From CAWGMT01 sp963823675 (lineage in GTDB: Bacteria > Planctomycetota > Planctomycetia > Isosphaerales > Isosphaeraceae), in contig CAWGMT010000015.1 of NCBI GenBank assembly GCA_963823675.1, forward strand, positions 447,912-511,911: a stretch of 64,000 nt of DNA, given 5' to 3'. Positions 1 through 9,809 of the stretch are shown piece after piece. The notes beneath the pieces are model-generated. The model had not been told where the DNA came from. It did no database searches and saw only the letters and a list, made by a program, of their open reading frames with translations. The position numbers and the translations under genes were made by a program. Position 1 is the stretch's first letter; each line of letters starts with the position of its first letter.

Positions 1-397
1 AAAACAGGTCGCCGGCCGGGTCGGGGTCAGACGTGCCACGCAACAGACCTCGGAGCTGCGCTTGAGCTCGATTCGCGGCGGCCGGATCGCCACCGTCAGC
101 GCGTGCGGTGGTGAAGATCATTTGCCGTTTCTTGGGCGACCACAACGGTGTGCTCGTGGCGAGGACGTCGCTGCCGGGCTGGAAGACTTTTTTGAGCGCA
201 ACCCCGTTCTTTTCCGCGACGTAGACCCCCTGCTCTCCGTGCTGAAAGCCGACCGACTCGGCGCCGGCGGAGAACTCGATCGTGCGATCCTCCCGCACCC
301 CGCCGTCACAGCCGGCCAGAACCGCAACGAGGCCCAGCAAGCTCGAGCCGAGAGCCAGGCGGAACAACGCGACTGTCCGAGCATGATGTCCGGTCAT
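1..397 (-). CDS. Exported lipoprotein, N-terminal part (runs off window)
   Basis: An open frame runs from an ATG at 397 to the left edge (132 residues visible). Residues 10-29 form a hydrophobic signal segment ending in the lipobox LAGC, so Cys30 should be lipidated and the protein exported. The mature part (FSAGAESVGFQHGEQGVYVA, then a segment with LWSPKKRQMIFTTARADG) resembles the start of TolB/WD40-like exported beta-propellers. That fold is inference because the rest lies outside the window. The overlapping plus-strand frame has no comparable signal features and is treated as a shadow. Confidence 0.65.
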   Translation of the reverse strand, partial: MTGHHARTVALFRLALGSSLLGLVAVLAGCDGGVREDRTIEFSAGAESVGFQHGEQGVYVAEKNGVALKKVFQPGSDVLATSTPLWSPKKRQMIFTTARADGGDPAAANRAQAQLRGLLRGTSDPDPAGDLF

Positions 398-979
398 TGA
401 GTCGGCCTCCGCAGAATAAGCGCATAATTCGGATGCAGAACAAGAAGCCCATCAATAAGGATACCGTGCAGAACGCTTCTTGGCAGCGCCTTCAAGATTC
501 ATTCGCCCGTTCGCCGGCGCCCGTCCCAGACGCCCAAACGCGGTCGTACGAATCGCGCTGCTATCCGTTGACCTGGCTGGATCCGCGGATGATTCTGCCC
601 TCATGACGCCCGTTTCATTCGGTGTGGTACACTTGGGACGTCTGGCGTCGCCGCGATTGATCGGCTTCGAGCCGTCGGGTTCTCGGCGGCCGGCGTCACG
701 GTCGGATTGATTGTCGGGGTTCGTCCCTTGCGCCGCTAATGCTTTGTGCGCCAGGAGATAAGAGGCCCGACGATCGACGTCGACCAGCTCAACTTGCGAA
801 ACATATTATTACGGAATGCTGGCCGACGCCGGCGATTGCTGTCAGAATATCCCTGAAGTTGCCAGCGTGGTCTCTCCCATGACGCCTTCGGCGGAAATCG
901 CGCGTATTCCCGTCGGGACAAAGAGTGGAATCAGCAACCGTGCGCTCCGTGGCTCGAGCGACATTCTGTCTGGATCATC
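398..979. other. Intergenic region, no supported gene
   Basis: This 580-base stretch separates the divergent lipoprotein and desaturase genes. Short open frames exist on both strands but none shows a signal peptide, a domain or a recognisable motif. Promoters for both flanking genes should lie here; I could not assign them with confidence. Confidence 0.5.
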
Positions 980-1972
980 ATGATGACGATGCAACAGCGT
1001 ATCAACAGGGAACTCATCGCGAGCTTGACCGAGTTCGTCGGGGAAAACCTCTCGCTGCTGGCTCCCGTGGCCGAAGCCTGGCAACCGACGGATTATCTCC
1101 CTGACCTGACAGTGCAGGATTGGCCGGAGCAGCTCGAGCGGTTCCGAGAGACCGCTCGGCGTGTCTCCGACGAGCTTCTCGTCATCCTCGTTGGCAATAT
1201 GATCACCGAGGAAGCCCTGCCGAATTACTCCGTCTCACTTCAGCATACCGCCCGGGATCCTTCCGGCACGTCCGACACGCCTTGGGCGCACTGGTTGCGA
1301 GGGTGGACGGCCGAGGAAAACCGGCATGGCGACCTGCTCAATGCCTATCTCCGTCTCACCGGACGGGTTGACATGCGGTCGATCGAAGTGACGGTCCATC
1401 ACCTCATCCGAAACGGCTTCAACCCCGGTAACGAAGGCGACGATTACGCGGGGCTCATCTATGCCGCGTTCCAGGAGCGAGCAACCCGGATTTCACACGG
1501 AAACGTCGCCCAGTTGGCCGCCCGCCAAGGGGAAGACAACCTCGCCAGGATCTGCCGCAAAATCGCGGCCGACGAGACGCGGCATGAAACCTTCTACACC
1601 CGGGTGATCCGGGAGGTGATGGAACGAGACCCCCAGGAGGGAGTGCTCGCTTACCGCGCGATGATCAAGGGCCTCGTGGCCATGCCCGGGAAGCTGATGT
1701 TCGACGGCAAGGACTATAACCTCTTCGACCACTTCGCGGCCGTCGCCCAGCGCACCGGCGTCTACACGGCCCGGACCTATGGCGAGATCATCGGCCACCT
1801 GAATGCCGCCTGGGGGGTCGGCGACCTTTCCGTCACGGGGAAGGCCGCCAAGGCCCAGGATTACCTCTGTCGACAGCCGGAACGCTACGAACTCCTCGCC
1901 GGCGAGATCGCCAACCGGGTCGCCAGCCAACCTCCAGCCTGCTTCTCCTGGGTCCACGGCCGGCGAATCTGA
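980..1972 (+). CDS. Acyl-ACP desaturase (soluble di-iron, stearoyl-ACP type)
   Basis: A 330-residue protein matching the plant/actinobacterial acyl-[acyl-carrier-protein] desaturase family, which introduces a cis double bond into ACP-bound fatty acids with O2 and reduced ferredoxin. The di-iron ligands are all visible by analogy with castor Delta9 desaturase: Glu in ITEEALP (residues 77-78), EENRHG (E113, H116), FQERAT (E166) and DETRHE (E199, H202). Length is normal and the frame is intact. The start is the first ATG of a short ATG cluster (980, 983, 989). It stands alone, with about 145 bases before the transporter operon. Likely role: membrane fatty-acid unsaturation in the cytoplasm. Confidence 0.93.
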   Translation: MMTMQQRINRELIASLTEFVGENLSLLAPVAEAWQPTDYLPDLTVQDWPEQLERFRETARRVSDELLVILVGNMITEEALPNYSVSLQHTARDPSGTSDTPWAHWLRGWTAEENRHGDLLNAYLRLTGRVDMRSIEVTVHHLIRNGFNPGNEGDDYAGLIYAAFQERATRISHGNVAQLAARQGEDNLARICRKIAADETRHETFYTRVIREVMERDPQEGVLAYRAMIKGLVAMPGKLMFDGKDYNLFDHFAAVAQRTGVYTARTYGEIIGHLNAAWGVGDLSVTGKAAKAQDYLCRQPERYELLAGEIANRVASQPPACFSWVHGRRI

Positions 1973-2117
1973 CAAGTGCCACAATATTGGACTGGCTCGG
2001 CCGATTGACCTTGGGGCGGTTCATTGAACGGGAGGGCCGCGGGCAGTATTCTGTCGTAGCAGAAAACCTCTCCACGATTGAGGCAAGGCAAGGAATCCCT
2101 CTCGGCGAACCTAACCG

Positions 2118-3884
2118 ATGGAGGCGCAAGACATGGCCGAACAACCCAACCGCGGCTTTTATATCGCCGTGGGGCTCGTCGTCATCGGGCTGATTGGATT
2201 TGCAATTTACCGCAGCGACCTGGTCGCTCCCAAGCCGGGACCACCCGGCGGCGGGCCGAGCGCCAGCGAAGATCGAGCCCAAGGACCTCGCGCAACCAGC
2301 CGAGTCGAGCCAGGATACGACGAGCCCGACGACCGTCAAGGAATACCGTTTCAAGCCGGCCGAGAAACTGCCGCCGGTCAAGGGAACCGCTGCCTACAAG
2401 CCGCTCGAGAACAACACCGTCCGATTTGCGCTGAACGTCTGGGCAGGCTGGGCGCCGATCGTGCTGGCCAATAATGGCTTCAAGGCGGGCCAGGAGTGGA
2501 CGGCCGGCGACGGAAAGAAGTTCAAGGTCGAGCTGGTGCTGATCGACAATCCGGTCAGCATGCGCGACGCGTATGCGGCCGGCGACGTGCCGATCGGCTG
2601 GGCGACTCTCGATATGGTCCCGCTCTTCCTCGAGAGCTTCGTCGACACCCAGGGCAACCCGCGCGACAGCCGGATCATGCCGCGCATCTACCAGCAGGTC
2701 GATTTCTCCAACGGCGGCGACGGCATCGTGGTGCGCGAGAACATCAAGACCGCCGCCGATCTGCGGGGCAAGAAGCTGGTGCTGGCGCAGAACTCGCCCT
2801 CGCACTACTTCGCGCTCAACATGCTGGTCTCCGGCGGCGTTCAACCGCCCGAAGTCGAGATGATCTTCACCGAAGACGCCTTCCAGGCCGCGGCCGCCTT
2901 CAACGCCCAGAAGGACATCGCCGGCTGCGTCTCCTGGGCCCCCGACATTTACAACCTGTCCAAGGTCAAGGGCAACCGCATGCTGGTCACGACCCAGGAT
3001 GCCAACCGGCTGATCGCCGACGTCTGGTTTGCCCGGGCCGACTTCGCCCGCGACCACGCGCCGATCCTCGAAGGGATCGTCCGCGGGATCTTCGACGCCA
3101 TGGAACGGCTCAAGCAGGAATCCGAGCGGCAGCAAGGTCTCCGAGCTCATGGCCACCGGCTACAACATCCCCGCGTCCGACGCGCTGTCGATGCTCGGCG
3201 ATGCCCATAGCACCAACTGGGCCGAGAACTTCCAGTTCTTCATCAACGAGAACAACCCGACGAATTTCGAGCGAATCTGGCAGCGGGCGTATTTGCTCTA
3301 TCGCCGGATCGGCTCGATCAGTCATCGCCCCGTGCCGTTCGATCAGGTCATGGATTTCTCGATCATCCAGAAGCTCGGCCAGGACGACGAAATACGCCTC
3401 GCAGAAGGTCGAGTACGAGTACGAAGGTCGCGCCCAAGGAGCTGCAAGCGGTGCGTGCCGAGGGTGAAGAGATCCTGACCAACACGGTCGTGATCCATTT
3501 CTTCCCCAATAGCTGGGACCCGTTCAAGACCGTCAACCGAGACGATCGACGGCAAGTCGGTCGAGGAGCGCTACGACCCGAACGTCGAGAACGTGCTCGA
3601 AGAGATCGCCCAGCTCGCCGGCCAGTTCGGCACCGCGCGGATCATCATCGAGGGCCACACCGACAGCTCGATGAAGGGCCAGGTGCCGGTCGAAGCGGTC
3701 AAGGATCTTTCGCTCAACCGGGCCAACGCCATCAAGGAAGCCCTGTTGAAGAAGTACACCGATCTCGATGCCAATCGATTCAACGTCGATGGCGTGGGCT
3801 GGGATCGCCCGGTCGACCGCGCTCAACCAGACCAAGAACCGCCGGGTCGAGATCAAGGTGCTCACTGCCGAGAAGGCGAACTGA
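2118..3884 (+). pseudogene. ABC substrate-binding protein fused to OmpA domain (multiple frameshifts)
   Basis: Reading through six single-base insertions gives one protein of about 585 residues. It has an N-terminal membrane anchor (GFYIAVGLVVIGLIGFAIY), an NMT1/SsuA-type periplasmic binding domain (VRFALNVWAGWAPIVLANNG to ADVWFARADFARDHAPILEG), a second binding-domain segment with SELMATGYNIPASDALSM, and a C-terminal OmpA peptidoglycan-binding domain (ARIIIEGHTDSS, NRANAIKEALLKKY, NRRVEIKV). The breaks lie near 2265, 3133, 3391, 3424, 3540 and 3818, and each is corrected by removing one base. The architecture would anchor a binding protein to both membrane and cell wall. Substrate unknown; relatives bind taurine, nitrate or similar anions. 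Either a decayed gene or insertion errors in the sequence. Confidence 0.7.
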
Positions 3885-3908
3885 CTGAGCCGTCGACGAG
3901 ATTGTGGA

Positions 3909-4945
3909 ATGCCAAACCCCGAGCCATCAACCGCTGCGGCCGCCGAACCGCTCCCGCGGCCGGCTCGCTGAGCCCAAGCCTCGCAAGCGTCGCGCGGCCC
4001 GCTGGTTCACCTTGCGCCGGGAGGTGCCTCGCCTGGCAGGCGGTGCTCATGGGCGTGGCGTGCATCGTGCGCCTGCTTTGCTCTCTGGTGGTTTGTCACG
4101 CGCGGCGATTCCGGAAGAGCGAATCATCTCGCCGTCGAAGGGGCTCTCGAGCCCGGCCGAAACCTTTGCGAGCTTCCACAGCCTCTGGTTCGACCGGGCG
4201 CTTGACGCGCAACCTCTTGACCACGCTGCGGCGGCTGGGTTTGGGGTTTGGGCTGGCCGCGCTGGTCGGCGTGCCGCTGGGCGTGCTCTGCGGCTGCTTT
4301 CCCCGGGTGCAAGCATTCTTCCTGCCGATGACCCTGTTCGGCCGCAACATCCCGGTGGCGGCGCTCATTCCGCTCACGTTCTCGCTCTTCGGCATCGGCG
4401 AGCTGCAGAAGGTCATGTTCATCTTCATCGCCTGCGTGGCGTTCATCGTCTGGGACACGGCGCGGGCCATCGAGGAGGTCGGGAGCCAGTACATCGACAC
4501 GGCGTACACCCTTGGTGCCGGCACGCTGGCAGACGATCGGCAAGGTGCTGCTGCCTCTGGCACTGCCCAGCGTGTTCAACTCGCTTCGCTTGCTGTTCGG
4601 CCTGGCTTTCGGTTACATCATGCTGGCCGAGGTGGTGAAGTTTGGCGGCGAGGCCGGCGGCCTGGGCGACCTCATCAATATCTCGCAACGGCGCGGGCCC
4701 CGCGAACACGTGCTCCTGATCCTGCTGATCATCCCGGTCGTCGCTCTCGTCATCGACAGGCTGCTTTTCTTCGATTCAGGCAGAATTGTTTCCGTACCGT
4801 TACGGCGGCATGGGGATCTTGCACCGTCTCGTCCGGGCGGTGCTGCACACCTGGGAGGACCTGCGGCTGGCGCTCCTGGAAGACGCTGCGAGGGCTCATC
4901 GGCCGGCGCACTCCGACCAACCCGACGCTTCCCGACACACCATGA
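3909..4945 (+). pseudogene. ABC transporter permease, SsuC/TauC type (multiple frameshifts)
   Basis: The reconstructed protein (about 340 residues) carries a Pro/Ala-rich N-terminus, then several membrane segments and the cytoplasmic permease loop, with stretches such as TTLRRLGLGFGLAALVGVPL, RNIPVAALIPLTFSLFGIGE and GYIMLAEVVKFGGEAGGLGD. It ends in RTPTNPTLPDTP and its stop TGA overlaps the ATG of the ATPase (ATGA, 4942-4945), the mark of a coupled operon. I count about eight frame breaks (near 3972, 4026, 4085, 4113, 4202, 4528, 4773, 4887), each read as a one-base insertion. Subtype is inferred from its neighbours, a SsuA-like binding protein and a SsuB-like ATPase. Confidence 0.65.
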
Positions 4946-5873
4946 GCCGCACGGATTCCGCAACCCATTGCCACATCGACCACCCAGCCCGACCCGCCAG
5001 ATCGGCATGGGCCGGGTGCTCGCTGGGGTCCGTCAACCGGGCGAGGTGCGGGAACCGCATGTCGTCGAGTTCCGCGACGTCACCAAGACGTATCAATCCC
5101 GGCCGCGCCAACGAATTCACCGCGATCCGCAACGTGACGTTCGTCGTTGAAGACCTGGTCGACAAGGGCGAGTTCGTCTGCATCCTCGGACCCAGCGGCT
5201 GCGGCAAGAGCACGATCTTGCGGCTGATCGCCGGCCTGGCGCCCGCAGCATCCCGCCCACCAGCGGCGAGGTGCTCGTGATGGGGCAGCCCGTGACCGGA
5301 CCCGGCGCCGACCGCGGCATGGTCTTTCAGGACTACACCAGCTTCGATCACCGCACCGTGCTCGACAACGTCTCCTTCGGCCTCGAATGCCAGGGCGTAC
5401 CGCGGCAAGAGCGCTACGAGCATCGCACGGCCGCTGGATCGACCGCGTCGGGCTCGACGTCGCGACACGACCAGCGACAAGTACCCCCACGAGCTCTCCG
5501 GCGGCATGCGCCAGCGGGTCGCCATCGCGCAGCACCTTGATCCTGCACCCCCGGATCATCCTCATGGACGAGCCGTTCGGCGCGCTCGACCCGATGACGC
5601 GGATGACCATGCAGGACCTCTTGCTCGAGCTCTGGCGCACGACCCAGGCCACCGTCTTCTTCGTGACCCACTCGATCGAGGAAGCCGTCTTCCTGGGCGA
5701 CCGCATCTATGTCGTCTCCAACTTCGCCCGGAACCATCCTGCACGAGCTGACCATCGAGCCTTCGGACCGGCCGTCCAAGGAGATGCAACGGGAGGAAAA
5801 GTTTCAGGAGACGGTGTATTATCTGCGGGATCTGATCAGCCAGCTCGAAGAGAGTCGCCGCGCCGGCACTTGA
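4942..5873 (+). pseudogene. ABC transporter ATPase, SsuB/TauB type (multiple frameshifts)
   Basis: All hallmarks of an importer ATPase are present but spread over three frames: N-terminal VVEFRDVTKTYQ, Walker A LGPSGCGKST (near 5190), Q-loop GMVFQDYTSF, signature ELSGGMRQRVAIAQ (near 5490-5530), Walker B IILMDEPFGALD and the switch His in FFVTHSIEEA. The C-terminus ends QLEESRRAGT at 5873. Start ATG 4942 overlaps the permease stop. Breaks occur near 4970, 5000, 5098, 5240, 5425, 5470, 5548 and 5733; most are +1, and the one near 5240 is -1 or +2. It would energise the permease encoded just upstream. Confidence 0.7.
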
Positions 5874-5917
5874 CCGGACCAGCAAAACCGCTCGACTCGG
5901 GAAGGATCGCAACCGCC

Positions 5918-6735
5918 GTGGGCCTGCGAAAATACATCAAGAAGGCGTTCCTGTTTCAGTGGAACCTGCTCGTCTTCCTGGGCGGCATGGGCTTCGCCCT
6001 TCTCTCCGGCCACCCGGACGTCGCGATCCCGCTGGTCCTCGCGGGTGAGACCGCTTATCTCGGTTTTCTGGGCACCCACCCCAGGTTTCAGAAATACGTC
6101 GACGCTCAGGAGCACAAAGCCGCGCGTGCCCAGGCGGACGCCGGTCGCCGTCGAGCGCCTGCTCAGGGCACTTCCCCCGGCGCAGCTCCGCCGCTTTGAA
6201 GCGCTGCGAGACCGCTGCCTGGCCCTGCGCCAGATCGCCGAAGCAGATCCGAGAGCCGGCCGGCGCCGAATCGCTACGCGCGCTCGACGAGATTCAGCTC
6301 TCCGATCTCGACCGGCTGCTCTGGATTTACTTGCGAATGCTCTATACCCAGCACATGCTCGAGCGTTTCTTCGAGAACACGAGCGCCGATCAGATCCAGG
6401 CCGAGATCCGGCGCCTCGAGGACCGGATCCATCGCCTGGAAAAGGGCCTCGACGCGGCCAGGCAATCGCGGATTCTCCAGTCACTCCAAGGCAACCTCGA
6501 AACATGCCGTGCCCGGCTGTCGAACCTGGACAAGGCCCGCGAGAATTACGACTTGCTCCAGGCCGAGATCGGCAACCTGGAAACGAAGATCCAGTCGATC
6601 ACCGAGATGGCCATCAACCGCGGCGACGCCGAGGCGATCACCGGCGAGGTCGAGCAGATCACCCAGGGTCTGGTCCGCACCGAGCAGACGATCAACGAGC
6701 TCGGTTTCGTCACCGGCGCCCCGAGTTCGATCTGA
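5918..6735 (+). pseudogene. Membrane protein with C-terminal coiled coil (frameshifted)
   Basis: Starts at GTG 5918 (VGLRKYIKKAFLFQWNLL) with two hydrophobic segments (LLVFLGGMGFALL and DVAIPLVLAGETAYLGFLG). Two +1 breaks follow near 6130 and 6248. The C-terminal 130 residues are strongly helical and heptad-like (EIRRLEDRIHRLEKGLDAAR, AEIGNLETKIQSITEMAINR), ending INELGFVTGAPSSI. It lies 45 bases after the ATPase in the same direction and is probably the last gene of the transporter operon, perhaps a membrane scaffold. I do not recognise a named family. Confidence 0.55.
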
Positions 6736-6840
6736 CCGTCCCGACCATTCTCTCCCGCACGGTCGCCGCTTCGAGCGCGGTCGAACCAGAACCGCCGATT
6801 GCAGAGCGCCGACGGCAGGATGAGATCCATTTCCTCTAAA

Positions 6841-8646
6841 ATGTGGTCTTCCCAATCGAAAACTCGCCGCAGGCCGCCTCATCCTGGGCGTCAACTGCGC
6901 CTATCACGAAAGCGCCGCGGCGCTCGTGCGCGACGGCGAAGTCGTTTTCGCGATCGAGGAGGAACGGCTCACGCGACGAAAGCACGCCAAGCCGGCTCGC
7001 GTCTTCAACCCCGACGAGCTGCCCTGGAACGCGATCCGAGCGTGTCTGGACGTGGAGCCTGGCGCCACGCTCAGGGACTTCAGTGCCATCGCCTATTCCC
7101 TGGCACCAGACCGGCGGCTCGCGCTGTCGGGACCGATCCTTACGAGCTCGACGACGACAATGGCTTCGGCAGCCGGTGCGGCGAAGAGGAATTCAACCGG
7201 CGCGTCCTCGCGGTCCCGCACATTCTGGCCCGAGCCGCCGGTGACGACTCGCTTGCCGGGCGGTTCCACTTCGTGCCCCATCATCGCGCACACGCTGCCT
7301 GCGCGTTTCATGCTTCCCCGTTTTCGCGCGCGGCGATCCTGGTGGTGGATGGGATCGGCGAGACCTCGACCGCCTCGCTCGGCCGAGGCTCACCCGAGGG
7401 GCTCGAGGTGGTCGAGGAAATCGAGTACCCCCACTCGATCGGGATGCTCTGGGAGCGCGTGGCCGTTTATCTCGGATTCACGGAATTCGATGCCTGCAAA
7501 GTCATGGGCCTTGCCGCTTTTGGCGACCCTCGCCGATTCAAGTCGGAATTCGATCGACTGTTCCGCCTGGTGGACCCGGACGGCCGATCAAGCGGACAGG
7601 ATGGGCCTCCGTTTCTCGTCGACCCCATCCTGGCGCGCTTCCGCAATAACGATGTGCGCGGCCTCGAGTCGCTCTTCGGGCCGCGACGCACTGGCCTTGA
7701 GCCTCCCGCTCTGCACCGCTTCGCCGATGTCGCCGCCGGCCTGCAATGGCGCACCGAGGAGGCGGTGCTCGCACTGGGATGCCGGCTGGCACGCGCGACC
7801 GGCGAGCACGACCTTGCCTACGCCGGCGGCGTCGCGCTCAACTGTCTTTCGAACGCCCGGCTCGAGCGCGAAGGTCCCTTTCATTCCCTCTTCATATTCG
7901 GAGCCGCTCACGACGCCGGAACGGCGATCGGAGCCGCGCTCGATGTCTTCTTCCATGAAAAGAAGGGAGCTTCACCAACGAATGGGCACTCGGAGGCTGG
8001 CCCTCTTACTCCCTTCCTCGGCCCTGGGTACAACGACCGCGCGATTGAAGCCGCGCTCAGTCGGTGGGGCTTTGCGGCCGAGCGAGTCAAAGACCCGGCA
8101 GCCGCGGCGGCGAGCCACATCGCGGACGGGCGGATCGTGGGCTGGTTTCAGGGACGCCTGGAGTTTGGGCCCAGGGCCCTGGGCGGCCGCTCGCTCTTGG
8201 CCGATCCCCGCAGTCCCGTAGTGCGCGATGCACTCAACCGGCTGATCAAACATCGCGAGCCCTTCCGGCCGTTCGGCGCAGCGGTTCTGGCCGAAGAGGC
8301 GAAAGCCTGGTTCGAGATGCCCGGCGATCGAACGGGCGCTGCCTCGTGCCGGCACTTCATGATCGTGGCCTACATGGTCCGTCGGGAGCGTGCCGGACTC
8401 ATTCCGGCCGTCGTCCATGAGGACGGCACCTGTCGCGTCCAGGTCGTCGACAGAGAGCAGGCGCCGTTGTTTCATGCACTCCTCGCACACTTCCATAAGC
8501 TGACGGGTGTGCCGCTTGTCTTGAACACGTCGTTCAACGACCAGGAGCCGCTGGTTGCCACGCCCGATGATGCGCTGCGGACTTTCGCCCGGTCGCCCAT
8601 CGACGCCCTCTTTCTGGGAGATCACCTTGTCCGGCGAGAGCGATGA
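6841..8646 (+). pseudogene. Carbamoyltransferase, NodU/CmcH family (two frameshifts)
   Basis: About 600 residues once two frame breaks are bridged: one +1 near 6874 and one -1 (or +2) near 7120. The N-terminal carbamoyltransferase fold is clear (LILGVNCAYHESAAALVRDG, FAIEEERLTRRKHAKP, HHRAHAACAFHASPF with its metal-binding His residues, ILVVDGIGETS). The C-terminal domain carries VGWFQGRLEFGPRALGGRSL and LVLNTSFNDQEPLVATP, typical of the family. Such enzymes transfer the carbamoyl group of carbamoyl phosphate to a hydroxyl of a sugar or secondary metabolite. ATG 6841 is chosen because the upstream frame holds no homology. The end overlaps or abuts the radical SAM gene. Confidence 0.8.
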
Positions 8647-9700
8647 GCGTCTGGTTCCAAAACTCCAGCTTGCCGAAATGCCGCGGCCCACGATTCCGAC
8701 CGTCGTTCCGCGCGGGGAAAGCGTCTTCGACCCCCTGCGGGATCGCTATGGCTGGCGGCTCGCCCTGGTATTCGGCAACCACGCGCCGGGCGGCCTCTGC
8801 CCGTACGTTGCCGCAACGCGGTGCTTCCATTGCGACATCGGGTCCGGCGAGGGAGCGGCCTTCGATCACGTCACCAACCGCAACCGCCTCGACTGGTTTC
8901 GTGACCATTATCAGACAAGCCTCACATCGATCAGTCACCTCGTTCTCTACAATTCGGGCTCTATTCTCAATCCGCGGGAGATGCCGCCGGAATTGCTCGA
9001 GGAGATCTTGGCTTTTGCCCGCTCACTGCCGGCTGTTCGCGTCATCTCGCTCGACTCGCGCGAGGCGTACATCCGACCGGCCGTCCTTCGGCGGGTTCTG
9101 CAATTCCTGGGCGACAGCTACGTTATCCGTCCGATTCTCGGATTGGAAACAGCCGATGATCGACTCAGAAATGAGGTTCTTCAGAAGGCGATGCCGCGCA
9201 CCGCGATCGCGCGGGTATTCCGCGACTTGAGGCAGATCGCGGGAGAGCATGGGCCGGGAAGAGTCGGTCTCGACGTGAACATCCTGATCAACGGCCCGGG
9301 AACCACCAACGAGACGGCTGTGGACGACGCCGTCACGACGGCTCGCTTCGCATTGACCTGCGGGTTCGAACATGGCATCGAGGTCGACCTGAATCTGCAC
9401 CCGTATTACGCAGGCCCGCGCGGCTCGGCACGTTTTCCTGACCATCCGCGTTGTTCGCTGGCGACCGCTGTACGAGCAGTTTCAATGATTGCCGATCTGG
9501 TTCGATCGATGGCAGCCGAGTCGTACCTCTTTATTGGCTGGCAGGACGAGGGCCACGACCTGGAGCGCGAGGAGCGGGAACGCGAGATTCATCGCGCGTG
9601 CAGCGCCTTCGACCGGTTCAATCACACGAATAATCCAAGTGCCCTTGATGGCCTGGATTCACCGACCGGGGATCGGAACAGGGTCGTACTCGGTCTGTGA
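8627..9700 (+). CDS. Radical SAM-like protein, partner of the carbamoyltransferase
   Basis: A 340-357 residue protein. Near the N-terminus it has Cys41-x7-Cys49-x2-Cys52 (numbered from ATG 8678) in CPYVAATRCFHCD, suited to bind a [4Fe-4S] cluster. It then shows a TIM-barrel-like pattern (VISLDSREAYIRPAVLRRVL, VIRPILGLETADDRLRNEVL, NILINGPGTTNETAVDDAV, IEVDLNLHPYYAG). This resembles the Elp3/RaSEA branch of radical SAM proteins, though the spacing is not the classic CxxxCxxC. Start may be TTG 8627, overlapping the carbamoyltransferase end, or ATG 8678. Overlap and order suggest co-expression and a shared modification pathway; the substrate is unknown. Confidence 0.6.
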   Translation: MSGESDERLVPKLQLAEMPRPTIPTVVPRGESVFDPLRDRYGWRLALVFGNHAPGGLCPYVAATRCFHCDIGSGEGAAFDHVTNRNRLDWFRDHYQTSLTSISHLVLYNSGSILNPREMPPELLEEILAFARSLPAVRVISLDSREAYIRPAVLRRVLQFLGDSYVIRPILGLETADDRLRNEVLQKAMPRTAIARVFRDLRQIAGEHGPGRVGLDVNILINGPGTTNETAVDDAVTTARFALTCGFEHGIEVDLNLHPYYAGPRGSARFPDHPRCSLATAVRAVSMIADLVRSMAAESYLFIGWQDEGHDLEREEREREIHRACSAFDRFNHTNNPSALDGLDSPTGDRNRVVLGL

Positions 9701-9809
9701 GCTGCGGTTTGAACTACCGCATTGGAGCCGATCGTCGTGGGAGTGTACTGGGTATCGAGCAGATAGAAATTGAAGTCCGGCTTCCTCTTGAGGGAGAAGA
9801 TGGATCCCG

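Noticed and set aside
62..400. Plus-strand 112-codon frame at the left edge
   Set aside because: The minus strand here encodes a signal peptide with a lipobox and a continuous protein to the window edge; the plus frame has no such features.
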